A stretch of 64,000 nucleotides of DNA from Salinivirgaceae bacterium (GCA_027858775.1 JAQICA010000013.1:1-64000); one strand, 5' to 3'. Counted from the first letter of the stretch, positions 9,985 to 20,664 are shown. Notes: generated from the sequence alone by a model not told the origin. Numbers and translations: made by a program.

Positions 9985-10430
9985 TTAACGTATTCCTTCA
10001 AATGGAACAAACTCTGTGGCAATTTCCTGCAAATTTGATAACCGGATACTGATCTTGAAAAGAAGCGTCAAACGTTTCCTCAGACAACAAATTTGTCTTT
10101 GGCCGAATCTATCATTATGCAAATCGACTATTTGTTTCACTAAAGTTAGAAGAGTCCCTCCCTCATCGCCAGTGAGTGGCAAAATGGCTTACTTGGAAAC
10201 TACAGAATCATTGCTATCATAGAGTTGTCTATACTTTTCGCATTCAGCTGATGGTTGCTTTTGATAGCGCTATAATTCCTCATTCTTCATTTCCAGTTCA
10301 ATTTGATGAATGGAATGTTCTTCGAGTACTTTGCAGGATTATTTTATGTCTTCTATATTGTCTTTTCTCTTTAACAGAAATTTTTCGGCTCCTTCTCTTA
10401 ATATTTCACCCCCTACCCGATTTCTTACAA
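9985..10430 (-). pseudogene. Decayed N-terminal segment of a PAS sensor histidine kinase
   Basis: Minus-strand frame reads ...GGEILREGAEKFLLKRKDNIEDIK*SCKVLEEHSIHQIELEMKNEEL*RYQKQPSAECEKYRQLYD...; IHQIELEMKNEEL matches the leader of PAS kinases such as the 12089 gene (IYQIELEQQNEEL). Several stops. Confidence 0.55.
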
Positions 10431-10440
10431 ATTGATTAGA

Positions 10441-11214
10441 CTACATCAATCTGTTTTTAGTTGTCCTATTTTCGCACATAAACCAGAAGTCTGTAAATAA
10501 GTAATCGGCTATAATTCCGTGTTTGACAGCACGCTTCACCATTTTAATCAGGTTTAATCCTTTCTCTGTGCGTAATTCTTTCTTTCGTTTTGCCCCACAA
10601 CTTAATCCATCTCTTTTTTTATGATACTGTTCTTTACGTTGTTTTGAGATCAACCCGAAGTTCTTCTTTTTGCCTTTTTCATTGTGGAGGGAGAAATCAA
10701 GCGGAAAGAAACTTGTTCCATCGCTGTAGCCCAAGGTGAGAAACTTATATGCAAATGGATAGTTGTTTGTTACATGGTTGAAAACCCTGCTAATGCCTTC
10801 AAAAAATGGAGTCCTTTTTTCTAGGTCATAATCATCTGCAATAAAAAACGATGCCCTTTGTCCCGAAACATTTTTATCTATAATTTTTACAAAACATTTT
10901 GCGAAATTAAGAAGCAGTTTCCTCCAGTTTGTGAATACATCATATAGGCAATCTTTTTTTTCGTTATAAAATAGTTGATTGTGTTGTTTGAAAATAGAAT
11001 TGACATTAGAACCTCCAAGGAAAGGCATTAGAATTAATGTCTGTAGTAAATTGGCGAGTGGAATGCCATTGCTCTTGCCTATGAATACACCTCTTATTAT
11101 CGACTTACCCGAAAATACAGCAAAAAAATCAATCAGGTGCGATATTGCTTTTGTAGGGCTATTAAAATACTTTTTGAACTCAAATAATTTGTGACTATAT
11201 TTGATAAGTAGCAT
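10441..11214 (-). mobile_element. Truncated IS4-like DDE transposase (C-terminal end missing)
   Basis: 257 aa; FFIADDYDLEKRTPFFEGISRVFNH and ADYLFTDFWFM resemble the first two DDE aspartate motifs; ends ENRTTKNRLM* before a third catalytic E motif. Confidence 0.7.
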
Positions 11215-11372
11215 ATTATACGTCTTTTGGAATTTGCAACTCCTTTAAAGGTAAGCTTTTAGCTTCTAATATACTACTTTTTTCATGCTTTTATTGTTGA
11301 TTTTTAATCATTAATGAATATTATAGGTTTATCTCCGAAACTTGAGTTAAAATACCGAAAAAAAATGGCTCG

Positions 11373-11822
11373 ATGTTTATTGGAGAAACGGGTAAATTTT
11401 CCATCGAAACAGAAAAAGGAAAAACATTTGTGGCAATAATTAAAGACGTAACCATTGAAGAAAAGCATCATCAACAGTTAAAAATATGGGAGCACACCAT
11501 TAACTCACTCAATGAATCAATAATACTCATCGACTCAGAATACAACATTACACATTACAACACAACATTTTTAGAAATATTTAACATAAACTCCCAAACC
11601 ATTCAAGGGAAAAAATCGTACGAAATAGTTCATGGGACACATGAAGCCCCAAAACGCTGCATCACCTGTAAGGGTTTAAATCAAAAGAAGCACATGGAAA
11701 ATGAGTTTTGGGAGCCAAACATCGAAAAACAAATTCGGGTATCCATCGATCCGGCATTCAATAAAGAGGGTAAATTTGAATTTGCCATAGAAAAAATAAA
11801 AATAATTCAAAAAAAGGAATAA
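11373..11822 (+). pseudogene. Orphan PAS-domain fragment of a truncated sensor kinase
   Basis: Homology continues upstream of the ATG (PKKNGS|MFIGETGKF) to an in-frame TGA; begins mid-PAS (GKTFVAIIKDVTIEEKHHQQL) and lacks any kinase domain. Confidence 0.6.
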
Positions 11823-12088
11823 TAGTTGAACTAGTCTAAAAAGCCAGATGTCCCTAATTCCCTAAAGGAGATATCATAAGAAGACTGACGTTTATTAATT
11901 ACACTAGGAAACAGAAGTAAAAATGATAAAAATTAATCGGGTAATGGCTTTTTTAATTGAACAATAAGTTTATGAAACAAAACGAAAAGTAAGCAAAAAA
12001 TGAAATACTGTTCCAACTACAATAGCAACAATTACCAATGCATCACAAACAATTAAATTACAATTAGTTAACCGATTCAGGCAGCACT

Positions 12089-14638
12089 ATGAATAACAAA
12101 AATAAAAACGATAAACTAAGGGCAAAAGCGCGTGAAATTCTTCAGAAAAGAGGTATAAAAAACGAGGAGTACTATAAGCAAAGCCTGGAATCGTTAATTG
12201 AAGAATTAAATATTTATCAGATTGAGCTTGAGCAGCAAAACGAAGAATTGCGGCAAACCCATATCAGCATGGAAGCCAACCGACAAAAATTCGTCGATTT
12301 GTTCGAAAACGCCCCCATCGGTTATTTTGTGATTTCCACAAAAATGAAGATTATTCGCATTAACAAAATAGGATGCGAGTTTTTTGAAAGAGACCAGCAA
12401 GAATTAGCCAATACAGCCATAACCGACTATATTGCTCCCGATTCGCAAGACATCTTTTATTTCCATATAAATAAAACACTGCGCACTTCAAACCCACAAA
12501 CTTGCGAAATAGTTATCAAAACAAAAATCAATACTCAAAAGCACATAAAGCTAACCAGCCAAATAGATGAAAACTATTCGGAAAAAGGTACCATACGCAT
12601 TGCCGCTGTGAATGTATCGGAAACGCACGAAGATCAACGGATGCTGAAAATGAGTAAAGAGAAATACAAAGCCATTTTCGACTATTCTGGCGACGGTTTT
12701 TTAGTTTTAACTGATAAAATAGAAGACTGCAACAAACAATCTTCAAATATTTTCGGATATACAAAAGATGAACTTATTGGCATGTCGCCCATCGATATTT
12801 CCCCCAAATACCAGCCCAATGGTACCAATAGCAACACAGAGGCATACAACAAAATGGGAATAGCGCTTAAGCAAGGGCACATCGAGTTTTACTGGCAACA
12901 CCAACACAAAAATGGAACGCTAATCGATACACAAATTACCCTTTCGGTATTTGAGTCGAAAAACGAAAATAAGCTCATAGCCATTATCAGAGACATTACA
13001 GAACAGAGGAAAACCCAAATTACACTGAAAGAGAAAACAGACGAAATAGAGGCTCAAAATGAAGAATACATTTCGTTAAATGAGGAGTTAAGCCAAAAAT
13101 ACCAACAAGAACGCATAATGACCGAAAACCTCATAGAAAGCGAACAAAAGTTTCGCAATTACATTGAGGCCTCTCCTACCTCCATTGTCATTATTAATAC
13201 AAAAAACAAAATTGTGTATGCCAATCCGTTTGCACTGAAATTGATGAGTATACCGAAAAACGAATTAGGCGATAAATCCATCCTATCACTGTGGCCAAAT
13301 AAATCAGACCTTGAATCAGTTTTAGCAAAAGTGATAAACGGAAATAAAGTACAAAACGTAGAAACCACCATAACAAATAACAATAAAACTGAGACACAGG
13401 TGCTTCTTAGCGCAACAAAAGTAACCAAAGAGAAGCAAATAATTCTTTACCTACATGACATTTCCAAACAAAAACAACTCGACAAGCAGGTTTTTTTAGA
13501 AAAGGAGCAATGGCGTCGTACATTTAATGCAGTAAGCGAAGGTATTTTTTTGATAGACAACAATTACCAAATTTTACTATGCAATCCTGCTTTTGCCCGA
13601 ATGGTGGGTCACAATTCACCTGACGAACTTATTGGGGCACAGTATTTTTACGTTATTCATGGTAGCAATCAACCTAAAACCGCTTGTGCCACATGCCGTA
13701 CCGACAATTCTGATGAAACTGTTACAGCAGAATATTACGAACCTAATCTTAAAAAATTTGTGCGTACAACCAGTACTCCGGTTATAAATAGTGAAGGCAA
13801 AGTGGAGTTTTTTGTAAATACAATGCAGGATATAACCGAATCCAAAAATGCTCAAAAAGAGATGCGCATAGCCATGGAAAAGGCAGAAAATGCAGACAAA
13901 CTTAAATCGGCATTTTTAGCCAATATGAGCCACGAGATAAGAACACCAATGAACGGCATTATTGGTTTCACGGAGTTGCTACGCAATAAAAACTATTCGC
14001 AAAGCAAACAAGAACGACTTTTCAATATCATACAGTCGAGCTCAAAACAGCTTTTACAACTTATTAACGATATTATTGATTTATCGAAAATAGAGGCCAA
14101 TCAAATTACAATGCACACCAAAGAATTTGATTTGAACGAATGCCTGCTACAAATAGAAGAACAATTAAAAATGGAGTTGCCTAAGAAAAAAGATAAAGAC
14201 AAACTTCATATTGCACTTGATCTGCCAACGGCCAACAGCCCCTATTTTATTCACTCAAGTGAAACCCGAATTCAGCAGATTATGAATAATTTGCTGAATA
14301 ATGCAACTAAATTCACACACAAGGGGCACATAAAATTCGGGTATAAAATAGTAGCCGACGGTATACAGCTTTATGTAGAAGATACAGGCATAGGCATTCC
14401 GGAAAGCGCTCACGACGTTATTTTTGAACGTTTTAGGCAAGCAGATACAAATGTAGCTACAAAATATGGCGGCACCGGCCTTGGTTTGTTCATTACCAAG
14501 CAATTGGTAGAATTGCTCAACGGACAAATCAGGGTTGAAAATAATTATCCAAATGGAGCTAAATTTCTGGTTAATCTACCACAAAACTTCAATTCAAAAA
14601 AATCCTCCGAGGTCATTACTCAAAAAATACAAGAATAG
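12089..14638 (+). CDS. Multi-PAS sensor histidine kinase
   Basis: 849 aa; at least four PAS-like segments, H-box FLANMSHEIRTPMNGIIGFTELL, N-box LNNATKFTHKGHI, G-boxes VEDTGIGIPE and YGGTGLGLFI. Confidence 0.92.
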   Translation: MNNKNKNDKLRAKAREILQKRGIKNEEYYKQSLESLIEELNIYQIELEQQNEELRQTHISMEANRQKFVDLFENAPIGYFVISTKMKIIRINKIGCEFFERDQQELANTAITDYIAPDSQDIFYFHINKTLRTSNPQTCEIVIKTKINTQKHIKLTSQIDENYSEKGTIRIAAVNVSETHEDQRMLKMSKEKYKAIFDYSGDGFLVLTDKIEDCNKQSSNIFGYTKDELIGMSPIDISPKYQPNGTNSNTEAYNKMGIALKQGHIEFYWQHQHKNGTLIDTQITLSVFESKNENKLIAIIRDITEQRKTQITLKEKTDEIEAQNEEYISLNEELSQKYQQERIMTENLIESEQKFRNYIEASPTSIVIINTKNKIVYANPFALKLMSIPKNELGDKSILSLWPNKSDLESVLAKVINGNKVQNVETTITNNNKTETQVLLSATKVTKEKQIILYLHDISKQKQLDKQVFLEKEQWRRTFNAVSEGIFLIDNNYQILLCNPAFARMVGHNSPDELIGAQYFYVIHGSNQPKTACATCRTDNSDETVTAEYYEPNLKKFVRTTSTPVINSEGKVEFFVNTMQDITESKNAQKEMRIAMEKAENADKLKSAFLANMSHEIRTPMNGIIGFTELLRNKNYSQSKQERLFNIIQSSSKQLLQLINDIIDLSKIEANQITMHTKEFDLNECLLQIEEQLKMELPKKKDKDKLHIALDLPTANSPYFIHSSETRIQQIMNNLLNNATKFTHKGHIKFGYKIVADGIQLYVEDTGIGIPESAHDVIFERFRQADTNVATKYGGTGLGLFITKQLVELLNGQIRVENNYPNGAKFLVNLPQNFNSKKSSEVITQKIQE

Positions 14639-14800
14639 TGCGAGCAAAGCCATAAAACCATTATTAGGTGCAAAAACAAAAATGAATAACTTGTGTTTGA
14701 ATTGTTATGAGATAGAGCAATATTACTTATAAAGCGGTGAAAGAAATGCAATAATTTCATGCAATTTTCATCCGAGGCCGATATTAAAAAAAATGGTTAT

Positions 14801-14950
14801 CCGTTTTTGTACCCAATTTGAATTTGATTTTCTTCATTTGCCCCTAACCCTAAAGGATGTGAAGAAAATCAATTGCTTACGCCAGCTGGCGGAACAGGGG
14901 CAAAACAATTGATTTTCATTCTATTGGCTTTACTTTAGGTACAAAAACGG
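14801..14950. repeat. MITE-like inverted-repeat element
   Basis: Perfect 13-bp terminal inverted repeats CCGTTTTTGTACC (14801-14813) / GGTACAAAAACGG (14938-14950); internal TTGCCCCT/AGGGGCAA, GAAAATCAATTG/CAATTGATTTTC and GCCAGCTGGC palindrome; non-coding. Confidence 0.7.
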
Positions 14951-15158
14951 ACATCTATGTAAAAAAATATCCGGTATTTTTTGTAACCTTTCTGTTAAAA
15001 ACAAGACAAATTAAATAAAAACTAGAAAGGAGCTTTTCTCTATTAATGGATTTAACTAAATTCGCCAAGCCAATTTTCTGCTTTTGCTACAGAAAATTGA
15101 ACCAATTGTAATTTCAATCAAAATAATAATAAATCATCATGTATTAAATAATTAACCC

Positions 15159-16085
15159 ATGACACCAATATTAACAATTGATAACATAAACAAAAGCTTC
15201 ATCAACCACAGGGCGCTAACTGACGTTTCGTTAGAAATTCCTGAAGGAAGTGTGTTTGGACTACTAGGCCCGAATGGTGCCGGAAAAACGACCCTCATTC
15301 GTATTATTAACCAGATTTCGTACCCCGACAGCGGTACCATTTTTTTCAATAATAAACCATTGCGCCGCAAAGATGTCGAAAACATCGGATACTTGCCCGA
15401 AGAGCGTGGACTGTATAAAAAAATGAAAGTAGGCGAACAAGCCCTTTATCTGGCACGTTTAAAGGGACTTAGCAAACAAGACGCGCTTAAAAAACTTAAA
15501 TATTGGTTCGAAAAATTCGAAATAGAGCAATGGTGGGACAAAAAAGTTGAAGAACTATCGAAAGGAATGGCCCAGAAAGTGCAATTTATCGTAACAATTA
15601 TTCACGAACCTCAGCTACTTATCTTCGACGAACCTTTCAGTGGCTTCGACCCCATTAATGCAAATCTTCTAAGAAAAGAAATACTAGAACTCAGGCAAAA
15701 AGGTGCTACAGTGATATTCTCGACCCACAACATGGGAAGCGTAGAAGAAATATGCGATAATATTGCACTCATCAATAATTCAAAAAAAATACTGGAAGGA
15801 AAAGTCAACGAAGTAAAAAAAGGCTTCAGAACCTTTGAATATGAATTCAAATACGAAGGCACTACAAGTATAGCCGAAAAATTGGAGGATCGTTACAAAC
15901 TAATTAGCGAAAAGCAATTAGAAGAAGAACAATACTGCCGAATAAAAATTAACGATGCATCATCGCCAAACGAACTCTTAAAAAACGTGATGCAACACGC
16001 CACAGTGCATTCTTTCAATGAGATTATTCCCTCGATGAACGATATTTTTATTGAAGTAGTTAATCAACACAAAACACAAAACTAA
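15159..16085 (+). CDS. ABC transporter ATP-binding protein (NatA-like)
   Basis: Walker A GLLGPNGAGKTTLI; LSKGMAQKVQF signature; LLIFDEPFSGFDP Walker B. Confidence 0.93.
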   Translation: MTPILTIDNINKSFINHRALTDVSLEIPEGSVFGLLGPNGAGKTTLIRIINQISYPDSGTIFFNNKPLRRKDVENIGYLPEERGLYKKMKVGEQALYLARLKGLSKQDALKKLKYWFEKFEIEQWWDKKVEELSKGMAQKVQFIVTIIHEPQLLIFDEPFSGFDPINANLLRKEILELRQKGATVIFSTHNMGSVEEICDNIALINNSKKILEGKVNEVKKGFRTFEYEFKYEGTTSIAEKLEDRYKLISEKQLEEEQYCRIKINDASSPNELLKNVMQHATVHSFNEIIPSMNDIFIEVVNQHKTQN

Positions 16086-16091
16086 ATTACC

Positions 16092-17720
16092 ATGAACAAA
16101 ACAAAATACATACTAAAACGAGAATACATATCGCGTGTTAAGAAAAAATCTTTTCTTCTCATGACTATCCTTGGGCCTTTCCTATTTGCCGCCCTCATTG
16201 CTGCTCCTGCATGGTTTGCTACCATGGAAGACAGCGAAACGAAACAAATAGCAGTAGTCGATTCTTCTGGAATATTCGATTATACTAAGGTGCTAAAAGA
16301 AAGCATAACACTGAACTCGCAACGCTTTCATACCGAACTGGCAAAAGACTCCAAAGACCTTCCATTTATTGGAAAGGATATGAAAAAGTTTAACGAGGTT
16401 CTCCATATAATTGCCAATAATCGTGATTCGCTGCTTGGAAAAAATCTGGAACTTGGCTTTGTTTCCGAAGCTCGAAAAATAAAATCGAACAACGACCTGC
16501 CCAACCAACCATTCGATTCGCTGGCAGAAAAGTATGCCCGTTTGTTGCCACTGGTTGTGGAGCGATTGCAAAAAACAAAAGGAAGAATCCAAAACACAAC
16601 ATCCACGCGCTTCCATTACAAAGACTTCGACTACAGCACATCAAAAAAGGCAATTACCGCAGGCGATTACTATGCCGTGGTCTTTATCCCTTCCAACGTG
16701 TTATCGTCGTTAAAGGTACAAACCTATGCAAAAAAGTCCCTCTCAATGGGCGTGCGTAGCCATATTGAAAACGCAATTGAACGCGAAATAGAAAACCAAA
16801 AATTACGCAATGCCGGCATCGATCAGGAGACGCTTGAAAACATGAAAACAAACATCTCCATTGCAAGTATTAAAGTTACCGAAGATGGCGAAGAAAAAGA
16901 AACCCGCCCCGAAATAGCCATGATAATAGGCTATGTGGCCGGATTTCTCATTTATATTTCAGTATTCATGTTCGGTTCGCAAGTTATGCGCGGTGTAATT
17001 GAAGAAAAAACAAGTCGCATTGTTGAAGTCATACTTAGCTCCGTAAAACCACGTCAGTTACTTATGGGTAAAGTATTAGGAGTAGGACTAGTTGGTCTTA
17101 CACAATATTTAATCTGGATTATACTCACAGCTGTACTATCGGCACTTGCATTCACCTTCTTAATTCCATCAGATGTTGGTCAGCTGCAACAGCAAGCCAG
17201 TGAATTTATGGGAGCCGGAGGAATGCAAAACGTAACGCCAATGGTGGAAAATAATATGGGAGAAATTCAGGAAATTTTACTATCAATAGCTAATGTAAAC
17301 TGGCCCCTGATTATTGGTTCATTCCTCTTTTTCTTCATCGGCGGCTATATGCTTTATGCAGCATTATTTGCTGCCGTTGGTTCAGCAGTTGATAACGAGT
17401 CTGATACCCAACAGTTCATGGCTCCAATCACAATTCCTTTAGTACTCGCACTATTTGTGATGATTAACACCATCAACAATCCGGAAAGCATGCTAACGTA
17501 TTGGTTCTCAATCATACCATTCACTTCGCCCATCGTAATGCTCGTACGTATTCCGTTTGGGGTACCGATTTTCGACCTTGTGCTTTCAGCAACGCTACTA
17601 GTGGCCACATTCCTGGCAATGATATGGCTCGCAGCACGTATTTACAAAACAGGAATCCTGATGTATGGATCAAAAGTATCGTACAAAGAATTATGGAAAT
17701 GGATAAAAATGGGCGACTAA
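16092..17720 (+). CDS. ABC-2 type permease (NatB-like)
   Basis: Multi-TM; VMRGVIEEKTSRIVEVILSSVKPRQLLMGKVLGVGLVGLTQYLIW. Confidence 0.9.
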   Translation: MNKTKYILKREYISRVKKKSFLLMTILGPFLFAALIAAPAWFATMEDSETKQIAVVDSSGIFDYTKVLKESITLNSQRFHTELAKDSKDLPFIGKDMKKFNEVLHIIANNRDSLLGKNLELGFVSEARKIKSNNDLPNQPFDSLAEKYARLLPLVVERLQKTKGRIQNTTSTRFHYKDFDYSTSKKAITAGDYYAVVFIPSNVLSSLKVQTYAKKSLSMGVRSHIENAIEREIENQKLRNAGIDQETLENMKTNISIASIKVTEDGEEKETRPEIAMIIGYVAGFLIYISVFMFGSQVMRGVIEEKTSRIVEVILSSVKPRQLLMGKVLGVGLVGLTQYLIWIILTAVLSALAFTFLIPSDVGQLQQQASEFMGAGGMQNVTPMVENNMGEIQEILLSIANVNWPLIIGSFLFFFIGGYMLYAALFAAVGSAVDNESDTQQFMAPITIPLVLALFVMINTINNPESMLTYWFSIIPFTSPIVMLVRIPFGVPIFDLVLSATLLVATFLAMIWLAARIYKTGILMYGSKVSYKELWKWIKMGD

Positions 17721-17750
17721 TCGTCTAACACAATAAAACATAGAAAAAAA

Positions 17751-17787
17751 GCGTCCGGAACAAAATATTTTCCGGACGCTTTTTTTT
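17751..17787 (+). terminator. Rho-independent terminator after the ABC pair
   Basis: GCGTCCGGAA-caaaatatt-TTCCGGACGC followed by T8. Confidence 0.92.
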
Positions 17788-18153
17788 GCAATCAGAATAC
17801 TACCAGTAAGCAATACAGCAATCTTGCAAGCAATACCAATTTACCAAAATTATCACTCACTGTTAAGAAAAATTATAAATTAGCATGAAGCAACTTCTTA
17901 CATGTAGAATAAAATTTGATGCAGAGGGTAAAAACCGACAAACAAATACGATAACAAACAACTGATAAACAAGAAAATACAATAACAGAAAGAGGAGAAT
18001 TTGTCATCAACAAAAAGCCATCATTTGAATGAATGAAAGAACAGCCCCTGGTTTTGACAAACAGAGCATAAAATTGTGTAGGAAATTTTAAATACAAATT
18101 ATACCTTAGCTGCAAATTACAAGAGAAATAATTATTGGCACACACCAACACAT

Positions 18154-19092
18154 ATGAACAAACGCGTAGCAATTTTTGATCTCGGCTCAAATGCCTTTAA
18201 ACTACTTATTGCAGAAAAAGCCCCCACCCCGGAAGGCTTTGTTATTGTGCATAAAGAACAGTCCGGGGTAAAGCTTGCAAGTAAAGGCATCAATAAAAAA
18301 ATTATTACAAAAGAAGCCCGGCTTAGGGCACTGGAAGCCATTGCTGCATTTAAAGTTACAGCCGAATATTACAAGTGTCGCACCATAAAATGTACAGGCA
18401 CCTCAGCTTTTCGCGATGCCAAAAATGGAAAAATATTGGTGGACGAAATTAAGGAACGCTTCCATTTAGATGTAGAAATAATTAGTGGAGACAGAGAGGC
18501 CGAACTCATATACAAAGGCGTTAAAATAGGTTACAATATGGACAAAAAGCCGGTTTTCATTATGGATATCGGTGGAGGAAGTTTAGAAATAATTATTGCC
18601 AATAATGAGGGCATACAGTTTCAAAAAAGTTACGATTTAGGCATGCGCCGGGTAATGGAAAAGCTCGACCTACCCGATCCGTTAAAGCAAAAAGATGTAG
18701 ATCAAATAATTACATTTTTCGACAATGAATTTTCGGAACTCGACAAAGTGGTAAAAAATCTGAAACCGCACACCCTTATTGGTACCAGTGGCAGCTACGA
18801 AACCATTAGCAATATGGTAGAAGCCCAAAAAGGCAGGCCACTCAAAAAAGTAAGTACAGCCACATTTAAACTCTCGCGCACCCGAATAACCGAACTCCAC
18901 AATAGCCTGGTGCACAAAACAGAAGAGGAACGCAAAAAAATCGACGGTATGGATCTAATTCGGGTCGATCTGATGGCAATAGCCATGGTTTTTGTAAATC
19001 ATATAATAAAAAAGTTTAACTTTGATAATGTTGTGTTTTCAGCATTTGCCCTGAAAGAGGGCTTACTAAGCGAAGCACTTGATAAAGAATAA
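18154..19092 (+). CDS. Ppx/GppA phosphatase family protein
   Basis: AIFDLGSNAFKLLIAE ... FIMDIGGGSLEIII ... LIGTSGSYETI. Confidence 0.9.
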   Translation: MNKRVAIFDLGSNAFKLLIAEKAPTPEGFVIVHKEQSGVKLASKGINKKIITKEARLRALEAIAAFKVTAEYYKCRTIKCTGTSAFRDAKNGKILVDEIKERFHLDVEIISGDREAELIYKGVKIGYNMDKKPVFIMDIGGGSLEIIIANNEGIQFQKSYDLGMRRVMEKLDLPDPLKQKDVDQIITFFDNEFSELDKVVKNLKPHTLIGTSGSYETISNMVEAQKGRPLKKVSTATFKLSRTRITELHNSLVHKTEEERKKIDGMDLIRVDLMAIAMVFVNHIIKKFNFDNVVFSAFALKEGLLSEALDKE

Positions 19093-19098
19093 AATATT

Positions 19099-20277
19099 AT
19101 GACGCGCATTTTGGTAATAGACGATGAAGAAAGTATTAGAAATACGTTGCAGGAGATACTGGAATACGAAAAATATACTGTAGACATGGCTGCAGAAGGT
19201 GCTGAAGCCATGGAGCAACTGAAAAAAAATCAGTACAACGTAATTTTGTGCGATATTAAAATGCCTAATATGGATGGAATTGAGGTACTCGAACGAGCCA
19301 TCAGAATCCAACCCACAGCGCCCGTAATCATGATTTCGGGGCACGGCAACATCGACACAGCTGTAGATGCCATTAAAAAAGGAGCTTACGATTTTATTGA
19401 AAAGCCACTAGACCTAAACAGACTGCTTATAACCATAAAAAATGCATTAGATAAATCGACGCTCGTAGAAAAAACCAAAGAATTACAACAAAAAGTTAGT
19501 AAGACATACGAAATAATTGGTCAAAGCCCAGCCATAGAGCAGGTAAAACAAATGATTGAACGCGTTGGTCCTACCGATGCCCGCGTGCTTATAACCGGCG
19601 AAAATGGCACCGGAAAAGAACTTGTAGCACACCAATTGCACGAAATGAGCCAACGAGCGGCTGGTGCATTTGTGGAAGTAAACTGCGCGGCTATTCCTTC
19701 AGAGCTCATCGAAAGTGAGCTGTTTGGCCACGAAAAAGGTGCATTTACCTCGGCCAACAAACAACGAAAAGGAAAATTTGAACAAGCCAACGGAGGAACA
19801 CTTTTTCTAGACGAAATTGGCGACATGAGCCTTTCTGCCCAATCGAAAGTGCTTAGAGCACTGCAAGAAAACAAAATATCTCGTGTAGGTGGCGACAAAG
19901 ACATTGATGTGAATGTACGCATTATTGCTGCCACAAATAAAAACATGCAGGAAGAGATAAAAAACAATTATTTCAGAGAAGATTTATACCACCGCATTAG
20001 TGTAATACTCATACATGTACCCCCACTTCGCCAACGGACAGAAGATATTCCCGAGCTTGCACGCCATTTTATTAAACAAATTTGCGAGGAATATAAAATT
20101 AAACCCCTCGAAATTGCAGATGATGCCATTAAAGAGCTTCAGGATCTTCCATGGACAGGAAATATCAGAGAATTTCGAAATGTGATAGAACGCCTAATTA
20201 TCCTTAGTAATAATGCTATATTAGGAAAAGATGTAAAAAGCTTTGCCCATCCATTAAGTACAACACAAAAACAATAA
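19099..20277 (+). CDS. Sigma-54 activator: REC + AAA+ with no C-terminal Fis/HTH domain
   Basis: REC ILVIDDEESIRNTLQEIL; Walker A GENGTGKE; GAFTSA; R-finger region; protein ends shortly after NVIERLIILSNNAILGKDVKSFAHPLSTTQKQ. Confidence 0.9.
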   Translation: MTRILVIDDEESIRNTLQEILEYEKYTVDMAAEGAEAMEQLKKNQYNVILCDIKMPNMDGIEVLERAIRIQPTAPVIMISGHGNIDTAVDAIKKGAYDFIEKPLDLNRLLITIKNALDKSTLVEKTKELQQKVSKTYEIIGQSPAIEQVKQMIERVGPTDARVLITGENGTGKELVAHQLHEMSQRAAGAFVEVNCAAIPSELIESELFGHEKGAFTSANKQRKGKFEQANGGTLFLDEIGDMSLSAQSKVLRALQENKISRVGGDKDIDVNVRIIAATNKNMQEEIKNNYFREDLYHRISVILIHVPPLRQRTEDIPELARHFIKQICEEYKIKPLEIADDAIKELQDLPWTGNIREFRNVIERLIILSNNAILGKDVKSFAHPLSTTQKQ

Positions 20278-20280
20278 GCC

Positions 20281-20664
20281 ATGCAACCAACATTAGTTAT
20301 AGACGGAACAAAGAGCAGCCCTGAAATCATTCTGGATCCACGCGAGGGAATTTTCTCCTTTAGCGGAACCTCAATGTCTGAAGATGCGGTAGGATTTTAT
20401 ATGCCCATAATTGATTGGCTTAAAAAATATGCATTAGACCCCAATCCCATGACGCAAGTAAAATTCAAAATGACCTATTTTAATACAGCTTCGTCAAAAC
20501 TACTTTGGGAAATAATGAGTCTTCTGCAAGACATATACAGTAATGGGCACAAAGTAAAAATTGATTGGATTTTTCAGGATGAGGATGAAGATATGGAAGA
20601 AGCAGGAGAAATTTACGCTGAACGAATGGATATTCCAATCAACTTGATTATAAGCGAAGATTAG
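20281..20664 (+). CDS. SiaC-like (DUF1987) regulatory phosphoprotein
   Basis: 127 aa; SSPEIILDPREGIFSFSGTSMSEDAVGFYMPIIDWLKKY and FKMTYFNTASSKLLWEIM. Confidence 0.85.
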   Translation: MQPTLVIDGTKSSPEIILDPREGIFSFSGTSMSEDAVGFYMPIIDWLKKYALDPNPMTQVKFKMTYFNTASSKLLWEIMSLLQDIYSNGHKVKIDWIFQDEDEDMEEAGEIYAERMDIPINLIISED

